Shown here piece after piece: positions 16,974 through 24,359 of a stretch of DNA of 43,324 nt. The position numbers and the translations under genes were made by a program. This stretch comes from Caccoplasma intestinavium (GTDB taxonomy: Bacteria; Bacteroidota; Bacteroidia; Bacteroidales; UBA11471). Under the pieces are notes generated by a model. It saw only the letters and a list, made by a program, of their open reading frames with translations. It was not told the DNA's origin and ran no database searches. The first letter of the stretch is position 1; every line of letters starts with the position of its first letter. Location of the stretch: NCBI GenBank assembly GCA_018715885.1, contig DVKT01000044.1, forward strand, positions 1 through 43,324, given 5' to 3'.

Positions 16974-18959
16974 ATGGAAAAAAGGCCGCCTATCACACCG
17001 GAGTCGGTTTATAACGACTTGCGATATTTGCAATTGTTATCTACGAAGTTCCCGACCATATCCGATGCGTGCACCGAGATCATCAACCTCGAAGCCATTC
17101 TCAATCTGCCCAAAGGTACGGAACACTTCCTGACCGACTTGCACGGAGAATACGAGGCATTCCTCCATGTGTTGAAAAATGCATCGGGATCGGTACGCCG
17201 CAAAGTCGAAGAAATTTTCGGACAGACTTTGCGCGAAAGCGAAGTGAAAGAGTTGTGTACCCTCATCTATTATCCCGAACAGAAACTCGAACTTATCAAG
17301 AAAGAAGAAAAAGATATGATCGACTGGTATCGCATTACCATGCACCAGTTGATACGTGTGTGCCAGAACGTATCGTCGAAATATACCCGATCGAAAGTCC
17401 GCAAAGCGCTTCCTGCCGAATTTTCGTATATCTTGCAAGAGTTGTTGCACGAGTCGCAAATCGACCCGAACAAGCAGGCCTATGTCAACGGAATCATTTC
17501 CACTATCATTTCCACCGGTCGGGCCGACGAGTGTATCTGCGCCATTTGCAATCTTATACAGCGGCTTGTAATCGATACCCTCCATATCGTGGGCGATATT
17601 TTCGACCGGGGACCCGGTGCCGAAATCATTATGGACAAGCTCTGCACCTACCACAATGTCGACATACAGTGGGGCAACCACGATATTTTGTGGATGGGAG
17701 CGGCTGCGGGAAACGACAGTTGCATTGCCAACGTCGTGCGCATGTCGATGCGTTACGGCAACCATGCCACTCTCGAAGACGGATACGGCATCAACCTCGT
17801 CCCGTTGGCGACATTCGCCATCGAGCATTATAAAGACGATCCCTGCACTTATTTCGTACCGAAAGGCCTCGACGGGGAATTTACGGCCAAAACCCGCCGT
17901 TTGCTGGCTCAAATGCACAAGGCGATCTCGATTATACAATTCAAACTCGAATCGCAACTGATTCTGGCACATCCCGACTTCAAAATGGACGATCGTCTGT
18001 TGCTCGATAAAATCGATTATGAACGGGGCGTGTTGAAACTCGACGGGAAAGAATATCCCTTGCGGGATAAAAATTTCCCGACCATAGACCCGGCCAACCC
18101 GTTTGCCCTCACACCCGATGAAGAAGAGCTGGTAGAACGTCTGCATTACTCATTCGTGAACAGCGAGAAAATGCGGAAACACATGCGTTGCCTCTTTTCC
18201 AACGGCAGCATGTATCTGGTGCGTAACAATAACCTGCTTTACCATGCTTCCATTCCGCTCAACGACGACGGGTCGCTTAAAGAAGTTTACATCGACGGCA
18301 AACCGTATAAGGGAAAAGCGTTGCTCGATAAAATCGACCAGTTGATACGCCTCGCCTATTTCGCCGTCGACGGGACAGGGAAAAAATACGCTCTCGATTA
18401 TATCTGGTATCTTTGGTGCGGAGAAGACGCACCATCGTTCGGGAAAGACAAGATGGCAACCTTCGAACGTTATTTCGTCGAAGACAAGGATTTGTGGAAA
18501 GAAAAAAAGAGCGCGTACTATACGCTCTATAACGAGAAATCGGTGTGCGAAATGATTTTACGAGAGTTCGGTCTTACCGATCAATACGCACACATCATCA
18601 ACGGCCACGTTCCTGTAAAGACGTTGAAAGGGGAAAATCCGGTCAAAGCCGGAGGAAAACTGCTGGTGATCGACGGCGGCTTTTCCAAAGCCTATCAACC
18701 CGAAACGGGTATTGCAGGCTATACGCTTATCTTTCATTCGCGAGGTTTGCAACTCGTTCAGCACGAACCTTTCGAATCGACACAAAAAGCAATCGAAGAC
18801 GGAATCGACATCATCTCTACCAATTTCATTCTCGAATTGAACCAGCGCCGCATGCGAGTACGCGATACTGATATAGGTAAAGAACTCGAAGAGCAAATTT
18901 ATAATCTGAACAAACTATTGGTCGCCTATCGCAACGGATTTATCAAAGAGAAATCGTAA
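16974..18959 (+). CDS. fbp: Fructose-1,6-bisphosphatase, class III
   Basis: The enzyme hydrolyses fructose 1,6-bisphosphate to fructose 6-phosphate in gluconeogenesis. The 661-residue protein is of the large class III type, as in Bacillus subtilis, with a metallophosphatase core: HIVGDIFDRGPGAE, WGNHDILWMGAAAG and later NGHVPVKTLKGENPVKAGG. The frame is open back to 16587, but the family N-terminus (MEKRPPITPESVYNDLRYLQ) begins at 16974, and a -7 box lies just upstream. It leads a run with recR (15 bp), a glycosyltransferase and a GNAT gene. Products of the pentose pathway upstream in the window would feed this step. Confidence 0.95.
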   Translation: MEKRPPITPESVYNDLRYLQLLSTKFPTISDACTEIINLEAILNLPKGTEHFLTDLHGEYEAFLHVLKNASGSVRRKVEEIFGQTLRESEVKELCTLIYYPEQKLELIKKEEKDMIDWYRITMHQLIRVCQNVSSKYTRSKVRKALPAEFSYILQELLHESQIDPNKQAYVNGIISTIISTGRADECICAICNLIQRLVIDTLHIVGDIFDRGPGAEIIMDKLCTYHNVDIQWGNHDILWMGAAAGNDSCIANVVRMSMRYGNHATLEDGYGINLVPLATFAIEHYKDDPCTYFVPKGLDGEFTAKTRRLLAQMHKAISIIQFKLESQLILAHPDFKMDDRLLLDKIDYERGVLKLDGKEYPLRDKNFPTIDPANPFALTPDEEELVERLHYSFVNSEKMRKHMRCLFSNGSMYLVRNNNLLYHASIPLNDDGSLKEVYIDGKPYKGKALLDKIDQLIRLAYFAVDGTGKKYALDYIWYLWCGEDAPSFGKDKMATFERYFVEDKDLWKEKKSAYYTLYNEKSVCEMILREFGLTDQYAHIINGHVPVKTLKGENPVKAGGKLLVIDGGFSKAYQPETGIAGYTLIFHSRGLQLVQHEPFESTQKAIEDGIDIISTNFILELNQRRMRVRDTDIGKELEEQIYNLNKLLVAYRNGFIKEKS

Positions 18960-18974
18960 AAACGGGAAAGAAAG

Positions 18975-19601
18975 ATGGATTTTCAGCCTTTTGCTTCACC
19001 TCTGCTCGAAAATGCAGTCAACGAATTCGCCAAGTTGCCGGGCATAGGCCGCAAGACCGCTTTGCGGTTGGTTTTACACCTTTTACGTCAAGACGAATCG
19101 GTAGCCGAGAGTTTTGGCAATGCCGTCATTCGGCTGCGTCGGGAAGTACATTATTGCAATGTATGCCATAATATTTCCGATACCGAAACGTGTGCACTCT
19201 GTTCCGATCCTTCACGCGACGGGACAACCATCTGCGTAGTCGAAAACATCAAAGAAGTGATGGTTATCGAGAATACACGACAATACAGGGGGCTGTATCA
19301 TGTCTTGGGTGGAATTATCTCTCCTATGGACGGGATAGGCCCTTCGGACATCGAAATAGGAAGTCTGGTGGAACGTGTCGCGGCCGGAAACGTAAAAGAG
19401 GTGATTCTGGCCCTGAGCCCCACGATGGAAGGCGACACGACCAATTTTTACATATTCCGCAAGTTGGCACCCTATCACGTCAAGGTCTCGATTCTTGCGA
19501 GGGGAGTCTCTATCGGAGACGAACTCGAATATACCGATGAGGTAACACTGGGACGTTCCATCATCAACCGGTTGCCTTTCGACGAAACATTCCATAGCTG
19601 A
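18975..19601 (+). CDS. recR: Recombination protein RecR
   Basis: RecR works with RecF and RecO to load RecA on gapped DNA. The 208-residue protein has the helix-hairpin-helix LPGIGRKTALRLVLHLL (21-37), a four-cysteine zinc finger (Cys61, 64, 73, 76; CNVCH and CALCSD), and the Toprim domain TTICVVENIKEVMVIE followed by YHVLGGIISPMDGIGP. Size and order are standard. It follows fbp by 15 bp and precedes the glycosyltransferase by 13 bp. Confidence 0.96.
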   Translation: MDFQPFASPLLENAVNEFAKLPGIGRKTALRLVLHLLRQDESVAESFGNAVIRLRREVHYCNVCHNISDTETCALCSDPSRDGTTICVVENIKEVMVIENTRQYRGLYHVLGGIISPMDGIGPSDIEIGSLVERVAAGNVKEVILALSPTMEGDTTNFYIFRKLAPYHVKVSILARGVSIGDELEYTDEVTLGRSIINRLPFDETFHS

Positions 19602-19614
19602 AAGAGAGAATACC

Positions 19615-20775
19615 ATGATTACGCTGAGCATCGTCATCGTCAATTATAATGTATGCGGGTTTCTGGAACAGTGCCTGTTGTCGGTACGCGATGCCGTAAA
19701 AGGTATTTCTCATGAAATATTCGTCGTGGACAATGCTTCGACCGACGGGTCGGAAGCCTACATTTCGACCCGCTTTCCGCAAGTAAAATACATCTATAAC
19801 ACCGAAAATGTAGGTTTTTCCAAAGCCAATAATCAAGCTATCGCCCAGTCGTCGGGACGTTACGTACTGTTACTCAATCCCGATACGGTTGTGGGAGAAT
19901 CGGTACTCGACGAAGCCTGCCATTTTCTCGACGAACACGATGATGCGGGAGCACTGGGCGTGAAAATGATCGACGGAGACGGAAAGTTCCTGCCCGAGTC
20001 GAAACGCGGATTTCCTTCACCGTGGGTCTCGTTCTGTAAAATTTTCGGCTTGTCCAAACTGTTCCCATACAGTCGCCGTTTCGGACGTTATCATTTGCGG
20101 TTTCTCGACGAGAACAGTACACACCGAGTCGACGTACTCTCTGGGGCATTCATGTTGTTGAGGCGTTCCACACTCGATCGGTGCGGTTTGCTCGACGAAA
20201 ACTTTTTCATGTACGGGGAAGATATAGACCTCTCGTACCGCATGACGCTTACCGGAGAAAAAAATTACTACCTGCCTCTGCGTATTCTTCATTACAAGGG
20301 AGAGAGCACCAAAACCGAGTCATTGCGTTATGTGCGTATCTTCTATCAAGCGATGTTTATCTTCCTGCGCAAACACTATCCTCACTATAAACTGTTTGCC
20401 CTGTTGTCTATCAAAACAGCCATCTATATGAGAGCCACGACTGCTGCCGTGAGGCGTTTCCTTTTTCCCAAAAAAGAAAAACGATGCGATGTCAACGGGA
20501 AATGGTATATATGGAGCCGTGAGGCTGACCCGATAAAAAACATACTGGACAAATACGGTATCACCCCGACCCTTGTAACTCCCGACGGTCGCGATATAGC
20601 TCCGCATCTTTTCCGTTCAGAAAATATACGCCATGTCGTGTTCGACCGAAAAACACTTTCTTACGGACGCATCATCGAACAAATGGAAAGATGGAGCGTT
20701 CCCGGTAAAGTATGCTTTTACATCTATTCGCCCGATAGCGGAAAAATCGTTTCGGCGCATTCGTTATTGACTTAG
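19615..20775 (+). CDS. Family 2 glycosyltransferase with C-terminal extension
   Basis: The 386-residue protein begins with a GT2/GT-A domain: SIVIVNYNVCGFLEQCLLSV, VDNASTDGSE, and LLNPDTVVGESVLDEAC, and further on FFMYGEDIDLSYR, as in rhamnosyltransferase-like enzymes of cell surface glycan assembly. The nucleotide-sugar-binding and acceptor regions end near residue 270. About 90 further residues, after a basic FLFPKKEKR segment, form a small alpha/beta domain (ITPTLVTPDGRDIAPHLF...VVFDRKTLSYGRIIEQM) that I do not recognise. No transmembrane helix is obvious. Neighbours are recR (13 bp) and a GNAT gene (12 bp). Donor and acceptor cannot be predicted. Confidence 0.88.
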   Translation: MITLSIVIVNYNVCGFLEQCLLSVRDAVKGISHEIFVVDNASTDGSEAYISTRFPQVKYIYNTENVGFSKANNQAIAQSSGRYVLLLNPDTVVGESVLDEACHFLDEHDDAGALGVKMIDGDGKFLPESKRGFPSPWVSFCKIFGLSKLFPYSRRFGRYHLRFLDENSTHRVDVLSGAFMLLRRSTLDRCGLLDENFFMYGEDIDLSYRMTLTGEKNYYLPLRILHYKGESTKTESLRYVRIFYQAMFIFLRKHYPHYKLFALLSIKTAIYMRATTAAVRRFLFPKKEKRCDVNGKWYIWSREADPIKNILDKYGITPTLVTPDGRDIAPHLFRSENIRHVVFDRKTLSYGRIIEQMERWSVPGKVCFYIYSPDSGKIVSAHSLLT

Positions 20776-20787
20776 AGATATCCGATT

Positions 20788-21318
20788 ATGGACTTTTTAT
20801 CCGGAACCCGATTACTGTTGAGAGCCATCGAGCCCGAAGATGTTTCCTTCGTTTATTGCTGGGAAAACGACCCTTCTGCATGGGGCGACGGCTGTGCTTT
20901 GGCACCTTATTCCCGTTATGCGATACGTACCTATATCGAAGAGAGCCAAAGGCAGGATATTTTTCAATCTCGGCAATTACGGCTTATGATCGTATGCCAG
21001 AACGATAAATCGGTAGCGGGTATGGTAGACCTTTTCGATTTCGACCCTTACCATCGACGGGCCGCGGTAGGAATTTACGTCGATACTCGGTATAGGAAAC
21101 AGGGTATGGCAAGCGAGGCATTGGAATTATTGTGCCGGTATGCATTCGATTTCCTTCATCTGCATCAACTTTATGCCCATGTCGCCGAAAGGAACGCAGC
21201 CAGTTTACGACTTTTCGAGAGTTCCGGATTTGAGCGGTGCGGGCTTTTGTCTCAATGGATTTGCCGGGATAAGGGATATGAAGATGTCGTCATCTTGCAG
21301 CGTATCGCTCCGATTTAA
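20788..21318 (+). CDS. GNAT family N-acetyltransferase (RimJ/RimL-like)
   Basis: This 176-residue protein transfers an acyl group from acyl-CoA to an amino group. The acyl-CoA-binding turn is RKQGMASEALELLCRYAF, preceded by the strand AAVGIYVDTRY and followed by HVAERNAASLRLFESSGFE, the usual RimJ/RimL arrangement. The opening GTRLLLRAIEPEDVSFVY is also typical. It ends the fbp-recR-GT2 run and faces the BASS transporter gene, with 25 bp between the two stop codons. Substrate is unknown; a spermidine or protein N-terminal acetyltransferase would both be possible. Confidence 0.88.
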   Translation: MDFLSGTRLLLRAIEPEDVSFVYCWENDPSAWGDGCALAPYSRYAIRTYIEESQRQDIFQSRQLRLMIVCQNDKSVAGMVDLFDFDPYHRRAAVGIYVDTRYRKQGMASEALELLCRYAFDFLHLHQLYAHVAERNAASLRLFESSGFERCGLLSQWICRDKGYEDVVILQRIAPI

Positions 21319-21343
21319 GGATCTTCGATTATCGACTTTTTAA

Positions 21344-22207
21344 TCAACAACCGCTACACTGTCTGGCAGGCAGGGAAATATAAGTGAGCAATATCACATT
21401 CATCATCAAGGCATAAATGATGGCCGGGATAGCCATTGTCCCGTTGTTGAAAACAAACGGACTGCTGGCCACAGCTATTGCTTGGGCGGCATTCTGCATG
21501 CCGATTTCGATAACCAGCGTGCGGTGCTCTTTCGGGGTCAGGTGCAAGACACGGGACAATAATACGCCCCCACCCATAGCAGAAAGTATCAACACAGTGA
21601 TGCAGAATCCCAATTTCCCGAATTCTGCAACAATCGTTTCACGGTGCTGTACAAAAAATATGGCAGCAAGCAGTATAAGGGCCGGAAATGCGATTTTCGA
21701 AAGTATCTTATGAATTTTCCCGGCAACCGTAGGAAAGAATCGTTTCATCGTTATTCCTATGACAATGGGCACAAGCATCATCAAAAGGTTTTGCACGACA
21801 AGATTACCTACGGGCAGTTTTATTTCATGACCGGGGAAATTACCGATATAGACAGCAGAAAAATCCAATATGACCGGAATGGTAAACAAGGTAATAATGC
21901 TGCTTAGCGCCGTAAGGGATACAGAAAGTGCCACATCGCCTTTGGCAAGCATCGAGAAGACATTGGAAGAGCTGCCACCCGGCGAGCAGGCTATAATCAT
22001 TATACCCATGAAAAACACAGGCTCAACCTCAAATATCAAACAGATGATAAAAGCAATGAGCGGCAGGAACAATATTTGTCCCACGATACCTGCTATGACT
22101 GGTTTCGGTCGAGTACGGAAAGCCTTGAAATCATCGAGATTTATCGTCAATCCCAATTCAAACATCAACAGGGTGAGTATGGGCAGTACAATCCAAACAG
22201 TATTCAT
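21344..22207 (-). CDS. Bile acid:sodium symporter (BASS) family transporter
   Basis: A 287-residue inner membrane protein with about nine to ten hydrophobic segments. The pattern GIMIIACSPGGSSSNVFSMLAKGDVALSVSLTALSSI is the conserved core of the BASS/SBF family, and ALVIEIGMQNAAQAIAVAS-like residues near 230-250 form the second crossover helix region. These proteins import organic anions with Na+; bacterial members are known for pantoate, pyruvate-like acids or bile acids. There is no neighbour on the same transcript to suggest a substrate. A full -7 box lies 22 bases upstream of the start. Confidence 0.88.
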   Translation of the reverse strand: MNTVWIVLPILTLLMFELGLTINLDDFKAFRTRPKPVIAGIVGQILFLPLIAFIICLIFEVEPVFFMGIMIIACSPGGSSSNVFSMLAKGDVALSVSLTALSSIITLFTIPVILDFSAVYIGNFPGHEIKLPVGNLVVQNLLMMLVPIVIGITMKRFFPTVAGKIHKILSKIAFPALILLAAIFFVQHRETIVAEFGKLGFCITVLILSAMGGGVLLSRVLHLTPKEHRTLVIEIGMQNAAQAIAVASSPFVFNNGTMAIPAIIYALMMNVILLTYISLPARQCSGC

Positions 22208-22229
22208 AATACGAATTAAAAAAACGCTG

Positions 22230-22237
22230 CAAATATA
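22230..22237 (-). promoter_or_regulatory. Bacteroidetes-type -7 box of the BASS transporter gene
   Basis: Minus strand TATATTTG, a full match to TAnnTTTG, ends 22 bases before the start codon at 22207. The -33 TTTG is not clear. Confidence 0.4.
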
Positions 22238-22463
22238 CGGACATTATCCAAATTACCGGAGGATTACTCTCGGCATCTGCTACTCCGCACCACGCCCCGT
22301 ATGCCAACTCCCGGTTCCGCCTGCGTAGAAGCCGTACATGCCCTATTTTCCCGGCAGGCCACATCGTTGTTTTTCCGGCAAAAATTTATGGTTGTCCGAC
22401 AAGTTTTTCGACGTATAAGCCGTCTGAACCAGAAATTTTCTTGTAAATCACCCCGATTATGAA
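22238..22463. other. Intergenic stretch without recognisable feature
   Basis: Between the BASS promoter box and the sigma-operon terminator there are about 225 bases in which I see no convincing gene, hairpin or repeat. Short open frames on the minus strand here have no family resemblance. The middle part (about 22270-22340) is less AT-rich than usual for a spacer and could be a decayed gene end, but nothing proves it. Confidence 0.3.
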
Positions 22464-22498
22464 ACAAAAAAAATCCCGGACAAGAGCCCGGGAAAAAA
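22464..22498 (-). terminator. Terminator of the ECF sigma factor operon
   Basis: On the minus strand a stem made of 22488-22493 and 22474-22479 (TCCCGG with CCGGGA) encloses eight bases and is followed by eight T. It lies about 35 bases downstream of the stop of the Spy-like gene at 22528. It has the form of a strong intrinsic terminator. Confidence 0.8.
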
Positions 22499-22527
22499 CA
22501 CAAAGTTAACGGAGAAAAATATTTACA

Positions 22528-23166
22528 CTATTTCTTATCGTTTTTGAGAGACTGCAATAAGTTCTGTCTATTTCCTTGTTTCCCCGGTTTGGTACGCATC
22601 ATCTCCTGTGAGAACCGGGCTTCGGCATCGAAAATCAAAACGATTTTCCTGGCCGGCAATATTTTCAGAAACCGTTCGTAATACTCTTTCTGTACCTGAG
22701 CTTCTTCCTGCACGGCTTCGATTTTTTTTGCTACGGCAGCCTGATATTCTGCATCAGAGACCGGTTCTTTCGAACGCAATAACCGCTTTATTTCCCGCTG
22801 GGCATCATCGTGGATACGGAATAACTTATTTTGCAACTCTTCATAATACGGGAAAAACTCGGCAGCTTCTTCGTCGGAAAGTTCGGCTCTTTCCCGTAAG
22901 AAATCGCGCTTGTGAACCTTGAAAATTTCCAACCGATAACGCCCTACTTCCAGACTTGCAGAGCGCAGAGCTTTGAGGGTTGTCGTTTCCTCTCCGGTTT
23001 TCAATGATTTGCGATAAGCATCTTTGGCTTTACTGTATTTTTGTTGAGCCTTTTCGAGCAAAGCCTCAGCCTCTGAAAGCGTAAGCACTTTTTCTTGCGC
23101 AATCGCCACTTGAGAGAATGCCGTCAAACTCCACAACAATATAATAGAAAAAAGAAAATTACGCAT
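22528..23166 (-). CDS. Periplasmic Spy/CpxP-like helical protein, candidate sensor of the ECF sigma module
   Basis: The 212-residue product starts at 23166 with a signal peptide (MRNFLFSIILLWSLTAFSQVAIAQ); the frame is open further upstream but would overlap the preceding gene. The mature part is almost all charged helix. Residues about 75-160 (RDFLRERAELSDEEAAEFFPYYEELQ and the following RIHDDAQREIKRLL) resemble Bacteroidetes Spy/CpxP-like proteins, where an LTxEEA-type helix is followed by F.P.Y.e. The N-terminal 50 mature residues add a coiled coil (LEKAQQKYSKAKDAYRKSL). It is the third gene after the sigma factor and the small membrane protein (10 bp gap), which suggests a sensing role like ZraP or CnrX. 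The family call is by pattern only. Confidence 0.65.
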   Translation of the reverse strand: MRNFLFSIILLWSLTAFSQVAIAQEKVLTLSEAEALLEKAQQKYSKAKDAYRKSLKTGEETTTLKALRSASLEVGRYRLEIFKVHKRDFLRERAELSDEEAAEFFPYYEELQNKLFRIHDDAQREIKRLLRSKEPVSDAEYQAAVAKKIEAVQEEAQVQKEYYERFLKILPARKIVLIFDAEARFSQEMMRTKPGKQGNRQNLLQSLKNDKK

Positions 23167-23176
23167 ATCCACAGAG

Positions 23177-23533
23177 TTAATATTCGTAAGCGTCGGCCAG
23201 ATACTCATACACGCTGTAATCATTGACACAAGAAGACCAGATAAGTTCGTCATAATACTCATTGCTGAGCTGCTCTTCGGCTACGATTTCGGCCTCGGAC
23301 GATTCTCCCGGAGAAAAAACACGTACCATCAAGGCTATCCCCACAAACATGGCCGCCATGTATACCCAGGGTTGCAGGCGAGACCAAAGCGTAACGGGTT
23401 TGGCCTTCGGTAGTTCCATTTCGGGCAATTGTTCCATTATACGGGAGGTAAATTGCTCGAAGTAATCGCCGGTCGGCTCGGTAAATCCGGTCCGGCGGTC
23501 GATTCTCTGCCAAATTTCTTTCTTTGTTCCCAT
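23177..23533 (-). CDS. Small single-pass membrane protein, probable anti-sigma factor
   Basis: The 118-residue protein has a cytoplasmic N-terminus of about 53 residues (GTKKEIWQRIDRRTGFTEPTG), one transmembrane helix at about 54-73 (QPWVYMAAMFVGIALMV), and an acidic, tyrosine-rich periplasmic tail (VAEEQLSNEYYDELIW). It has no zinc-binding HxxxCxxC motif. Its place 55 bp after an ECF sigma gene and 10 bp before a periplasmic protein, plus the topology, fits a minimal anti-sigma factor such as CnrY. No sequence family is certain, so this is inference. Confidence 0.6.
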   Translation of the reverse strand: MGTKKEIWQRIDRRTGFTEPTGDYFEQFTSRIMEQLPEMELPKAKPVTLWSRLQPWVYMAAMFVGIALMVRVFSPGESSEAEIVAEEQLSNEYYDELIWSSCVNDYSVYEYLADAYEY

Positions 23534-23588
23534 ACTATTTGCCTTTGAATGATTTTTCGATATTTAGACTGCTTTGTTTCTGTAAGGT

Positions 23589-24143
23589 TTAATCGGCCGA
23601 TGTTAAATATTCTTCTATTTTCTTGACGGCATGATGATAAGAGGCTTTCAATGCCCCCACCGAAGTTCCGAGAATACGGGAAATATCTTCGTACTTCATT
23701 TCGTCGAAATAGTGCATATTGAAGATGAGCCGTTGCTTCTCGGGCAAGCGCAATATGGCCTCCTGCAACAATCGCTGTATTTCATCGCCGTCGAACCATT
23801 CGTCGCTTTCGAGCCGCTCTGCTAGAAAAGAGTCTTCCCCGTCGATGGGAATATTGTTTTGCTGACGTTGTTTGGCCAAAAACGTCAATGTCTCATTTAT
23901 AGCGATACGGTACAACCACGTCGACAGACGTGCTTCGGCTCGGAAATAAGAGATACTCGACCACGCTTTCAAAAAAGTATTTTGCAACAAGTCGTCGGCA
24001 TCATCGTGCGAAACGACCATTTTACGTATCTGCCAGTATAGCGATTGGCTGTAATGCCTCACGACAAGAGCGAAAGCCTCCCGACATCGCCTAGGGTCTT
24101 GCAACTGGGCGACTATAATTTCTTCATTATACTCGGGTAACAT
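23589..24143 (-). CDS. ECF-type RNA polymerase sigma factor
   Basis: This 184-residue protein holds only regions 2 and 4 of a sigma-70 factor, as ECF factors do. Region 2 spans about 22-90 with the -10 recognition helix DADDLLQNTFLKAWSSISYFRAEARLSTWLYRIA; region 4 at about 125-180 has LPEKQRLIFNMHYFDEMKYEDISRILGTSVGALKASYHHAVKKI. It heads a three-gene unit with a membrane protein and a Spy-like periplasmic protein, and probably directs its own operon and an envelope response. Target promoters cannot be read from this window. Confidence 0.93.
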   Translation of the reverse strand: MLPEYNEEIIVAQLQDPRRCREAFALVVRHYSQSLYWQIRKMVVSHDDADDLLQNTFLKAWSSISYFRAEARLSTWLYRIAINETLTFLAKQRQQNNIPIDGEDSFLAERLESDEWFDGDEIQRLLQEAILRLPEKQRLIFNMHYFDEMKYEDISRILGTSVGALKASYHHAVKKIEEYLTSAD

Positions 24144-24301
24144 ACGTTTTCTCGGCTTCTTGTTTTTGAGGCGATAAAGATAGGAAGAAAAATGGAATTT
24201 CTTTTCGCTTCTTTTTCAAAAGCGATTTCACGATTAGACGACAAAACGGGAACAAGGTTTAATGCACATATCATCTTTATCGGATACAATGCACTTTCCC
24301 C

Positions 24302-24339
24302 ATGCAAAATAGGCTTGCTGTTGCAAGCCTATTTTGCAT
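24302..24339 (-). terminator. argS terminator hairpin
   Basis: A 17-bp perfect stem (24302-24318 with 24323-24339) encloses TGTT. It lies 20 bases after the argS stop codon at 24360 on the minus strand. The stem itself ends in TATTTTGCAT, and no longer T run follows, so termination efficiency is uncertain. Confidence 0.65.
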
Positions 24340-24359
24340 TGAAATATGCCGATAACATT

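Noticed and set aside
17037..18146. 369-codon minus-strand frame inside fbp
   Set aside because: Antisense to a certain class III fructose-bisphosphatase; no motif or promoter supports it.
22208..22503. Small minus-strand frames of 68 and 79 codons between the BASS and Spy-like genes
   Set aside because: No family resemblance, odd composition with many Cys and Arg, and overlap with a promoter box and a terminator.
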